Shown: positions 61,938 through 64,000 of the stretch, one piece after another | Numbering within the stretch: the first letter of the stretch is position 1 | How the letters are laid out: every line of letters begins with the position of its first letter | Assembly (NCBI GenBank): GCA_963731615.1 | Contig: CAVSWD010000008.1 | Coordinates: 310,001-374,000 of the forward strand | From: Gaiellasilicea sp963731615 | Lineage (GTDB): Bacteria > Actinomycetota > Thermoleophilia > Gaiellales > Gaiellaceae | DNA: 64,000 bases | Reading direction: 5' to 3' | Program-made: the position numbers and the translations under genes | Notes under the pieces: model-generated | Database searches by the model: none | Seen by the model: the letters and a program-made list of their open reading frames with translations, nothing else | Told to the model about the DNA's origin: nothing

Positions 61938-63074
61938 TAGAGCACCTCCCGCAGCAGCGCGAGGCCGGCGTCGAGCTCGTCGTCGCTGATCGTCAGCGGC
62001 GGCGTCAGGCGAAGCACCGTCTCCCCCGCACTGCCGACGAGGAGCCCGGCTGCGAGACAATCGGCGACGATCGGGGCCGCGGGGCGGTCGAGCTCGGCGC
62101 CGAGCATCAGGCCGCGGCCGCGCACCTCGACGACGCCGGGCAGTGCCGCGAGCCCGGCGGCGAGGCGCTCACCCCGAAGCAGGACCGACGCCAGCAGGGT
62201 GTCGTCGAGCGCGTCGACGACCGCGCACGCTGCAGCGCACGTGACCGGATTCCCGCCGAAGGTGCTGCCGTGATCGCCGGGCTCGAGACCGGTCGGCGCC
62301 CCGTCGGCGACGAGCAGCGCGCCGATCGGCAGGCCGTTCGCGAGCCCTTTCGCGAGCGTGACGGCGTCGGGCCTGACGTCGAGCTGCTCCCAGGCGAAGA
62401 AGCTGCCGGTGCGCCCGACACCGCACTGCACCTCGTCGAAGACGAGCAGGGCGCCGTGCTCGTCGGCGAGCGTCCGCGCGGCTGCCAGGAACTCGACGCT
62501 CGCCGAATGGATCCCGCCCTCGCCCTGCACGGGCTCGATCAGGATCGCCGCTGTGTCGCTGCCGACGACAGCCGCGAGCGTCTCGGCGTCGTTCAGGCGG
62601 GCAAAGCGAGCGGCGGGCGCGAGCGGCTCCCACGGCGCGCGCTTGGCGGGCTGGCCCGTGACCGCGAGCGCGCCATGGGTGCGGCCGTGGAACGAGCCGT
62701 CGAGCGCGACGACGACCGGTCTCCCGGCCGCCTTCTGCGCCCACTTCAGCGCCGACTCGATCGCCTCGGTGCCGGAGTTGCAGAAGAACGCGCGCGCGCC
62801 GCCGAAGCGCTCGGACAGCAGCTCGGCGAGCCGGAGCATCGGCTCGGTCGAGTAGAGATTGGACGTGTGCCAGAGCTGATCGAGCTGCTCGTGCGCGGCC
62901 GCGAGCGGCTGCCGGATGGCAGTGGCCGAGCGAGACGACTGCGATCCCGCCGAGCAGGTCGAGGTACCGGCGGCCGTCCGCGTCGGTCAGCCAGACGCCC
63001 TCGCCGGAGACGAACGTGACGTCGTGACGGGCATACGCAGGGAGCAGCGCCGCGCCCGTCGCGGTCGCGCTCAC
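61937..63074 (-). CDS. argD: Acetylornithine aminotransferase, one frameshift
   Basis: This is about 380 residues. The N-terminal part, from GTG 63074, reads ALLPAYARHDVTFVSGEGVW, LTDADGRRYLDLLGGIAVVS and shifts near 62920. The rest in the other frame has FFCNSGTEAIESALKWAQKA, SFHGRTHGALAVTGQPAKR, ILIEPVQGEGGIHSASVEFL, LLVFDEVQCGVGRTGSFFAW, and the PLP-Lys in PDAVTLAKGLANGLPIGALL. It makes acetylornithine from N-acetylglutamate semialdehyde. Confidence 0.92.
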
Positions 63075-63737
63075 GCCAGCACCGCCGTGGCGCCGATCTC
63101 GGCGTCGACGCCGCCGCGCACAGCCTCGACCGCCGCGCGCAGCTTCGGCACGATCCCACCGCCGAGGGCGCCCGTGTCCAGCAGCCGCTGCGCCTCCGCG
63201 ACGCGGATCGACGACTGCACGGCACCGCCGAGCAGGAGGCCGGGCACGTCGGTGACGAAGAGCAGCTTCTCGGCGCCGAGACCGACCGCGAGCGCGGCCG
63301 CAGCCTCGTCGGCGTTGACGTTGAGCGGGCCCGCTGGCGAGCGGCGCGACGACCGGAATCAGCCCTGCTGCAAGCGCCGCTTCGATCGGCGCTGGGCACG
63401 AGGGCACGGCGGAGCCGACGAGGCCGAGCTCGGGAACCTGCACCGCCGCAAGCCCGATCTCGTCACCGAAGAGCGGCACGGCCAGCGGCCCGATCGCGGC
63501 GCAGACGCCGGCGTTGACGACGGCGAACGAGGCGCGAACGACGGCCAGCGCGGCGCTGCTCGTCACCCGTCTGCCGTCGACGAAGCGGATCTCCAGCCCG
63601 GCACGCTCCAGCTCTGCCGAGATCTGCGGCCCGGCGCCGTGCACGACGCAGACCTCGTGCGACTGTGCGAGCGCGAGCGCCGGTGCGGCCGCCTCGGCCG
63701 CGACCGCACCGCCGACCTTGAGGACGATCCGGCTCAC
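63071..63737 (-). CDS. argB: Acetylglutamate kinase, one frameshift
   Basis: The GTG at 63737 gives about 222 residues. IVLKVGGAVAAEAAAPALAL (phosphate loop) and HEVCVVHGAGPQISAELERA, FVDGRRVTSSAALAVVRASF, and VPELGLVGSAVPSCPAPIEA are family parts. After a shift near 63335 come PLNVNADEAAAALAVGLGAE and KLLFVTDVPGLLLGGAVQSS with GIVPKLRAAVEAVRGGVDAE. It lacks about 25 residues of the usual N-terminus, like some actinobacterial and thermophile forms. A 13-bp hairpin overlaps its start codon. Confidence 0.88.
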
Positions 63738-63760
63738 GAGCCAGTCCCTGGCTCGTGAGC
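63732..63760 (-). promoter_or_regulatory. Hairpin over the argB ribosome site and start codon
   Basis: GCTCACGAGCCAG / CTGGCTCGTGAGC is a perfect 13-bp stem with a GGA loop on the minus strand. The AGGGA that could be the Shine-Dalgarno element is in the loop edge, and the GTG start of argB lies in the 3' arm, 7 bases later. Such a structure would hide the argB start in the mRNA. Confidence 0.75.
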
Positions 63761-63770
63761 TTTGGGGGGT

Positions 63771-63840
63771 GTGGGGGGACTTGGAAGTCCCCCACAGAGC
63801 AGAAGAAGGGGGCTCGTGGGGGAAACATGGTTTCCCCCAC
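63771..63840. repeat. Two further extragenic hairpins between argJ and argB
   Basis: One hairpin at 63771-63795 pairs GGGGGACTT with AAGTCCCCC (with flanking GTG/CAC), and one at 63816-63840 pairs GTGGGGGAAAC with GTTTCCCCCAC over 11 perfect bases around ATG. Together with the argB hairpin this makes three palindromes in about 110 bases, which looks like a repetitive extragenic palindrome cluster. Confidence 0.75.
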
Positions 63841-63863
63841 GGGAGCGAGCGCAAGCGAGCGAC

Positions 63864-64000
63864 TCATGTGCGGTAGTCCGCGTTGATGCGGACGTAGTCG
63901 TAGGAGAGGTCGCTCGTCAGGTAGCCGGCCGCTCCGTCACCGAGGCCGAGGTCGAGCGCGATCTTGCAGACGCCGTTCCCGACGTCCGGCTCGACACCGA
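63864..64000 (-). CDS. argJ: Arginine biosynthesis bifunctional protein ArgJ, C-terminal end
   Basis: The last 44 codons run off the window edge. The end contains LDLGLGDGAAGYLTSDLSYD and YVRINADYRT followed by TGA at 63864, which is the conserved C-terminus of glutamate N-acetyltransferase/ornithine acetyltransferase. The order argJ-argB-argD-argF is the usual one in Actinobacteria. Confidence 0.9.
   Translation of the reverse strand, partial: GVEPDVGNGVCKIALDLGLGDGAAGYLTSDLSYDYVRINADYRT

Noticed and set aside
1..64000. CRISPR arrays, prophage, rRNA operon, integrative element
   Set aside because: No regularly spaced repeat series, phage structural or integrase gene, or rRNA sequence was found.

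Overview
The window is one contiguous, very GC-rich stretch of an actinobacterial-type chromosome, densely packed with genes on both strands. The evidence is the base composition, the Actinobacteria-style gene families (DUF2237, cyclodeaminase-like, ECF sigma factors), a division cluster without ftsA, and MurE with the DNPR motif of meso-diaminopimelate enzymes. My best guess is a Thermoleophilia (Gaiellales/Solirubrobacterales) member, at moderate confidence. No prophage, insertion sequence, CRISPR array or rRNA is visible, and no gene-free stretch exceeds 300 bases.

Layout. 1-5150: tail of an ABC exporter, RDD and HD proteins, tRNA-Gln, an ECF sigma factor with a cyclodeaminase-like gene, a 57-aa gene and a GST. 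5170-11104: a minus-strand unit of three secreted proteins (metzincin-like protease, LVIVD beta-propeller, subtilase) behind a TetR gene and operator-like palindromes. 11842-15248: a two-component system surrounded by small exported proteins (cupredoxin-like, and two with acidic Gly/Arg tails). 15379-26250: tRNA-Glu, secreted Calx-beta and beta-helix proteins, a membrane histidine kinase, a gluzincin peptidase, MaoC, gltX and endonuclease IV. 26030-26522: a duplicated small gene with unusual palindromes. 27052-30730: Ca2+/H+ exchanger, threonine aldolase, rlmN and a small zincin.

31055-35331 is a complete glycine cleavage operon gcvT-gcvH-gcvPA-gcvPB, preceded by a multi-hairpin leader that ends in a terminator. 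35473-50047 is the full dcw cluster, transcribed on the minus strand as mraZ-rsmH-ftsL-ftsI-murE-murF-mraY-murD-ftsW-murG-murC-murB-ftsQ-ftsZ. Most junctions overlap, mraZ has a textbook MraZ operator, and ftsZ has its own sigma70-like promoter. 50222-61000 holds a PfkB kinase, a sigma factor-Ogt-GFA run, a GGDEF-EAL protein, a response regulator with a degenerate receiver, a Kelch protein, an ABC1/UbiB kinase, a CPA-type antiporter and a hydrolase. 61014-64000 is argJ-argB-argD-argF, with strong hairpins around the argB start.

Many genes, including essential ones (murB, murC, murD, ftsW) and arg genes, are split by single-base frameshifts, while the block from 42930 to about 60250 is clean. 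This is most simply sequencing or assembly error in a draft or metagenome assembly, so split genes are annotated here as one locus with the shift positions stated. Coordinates of starts are chosen from ribosome-binding sites, overlap with the preceding gene, or family length; alternatives are noted.
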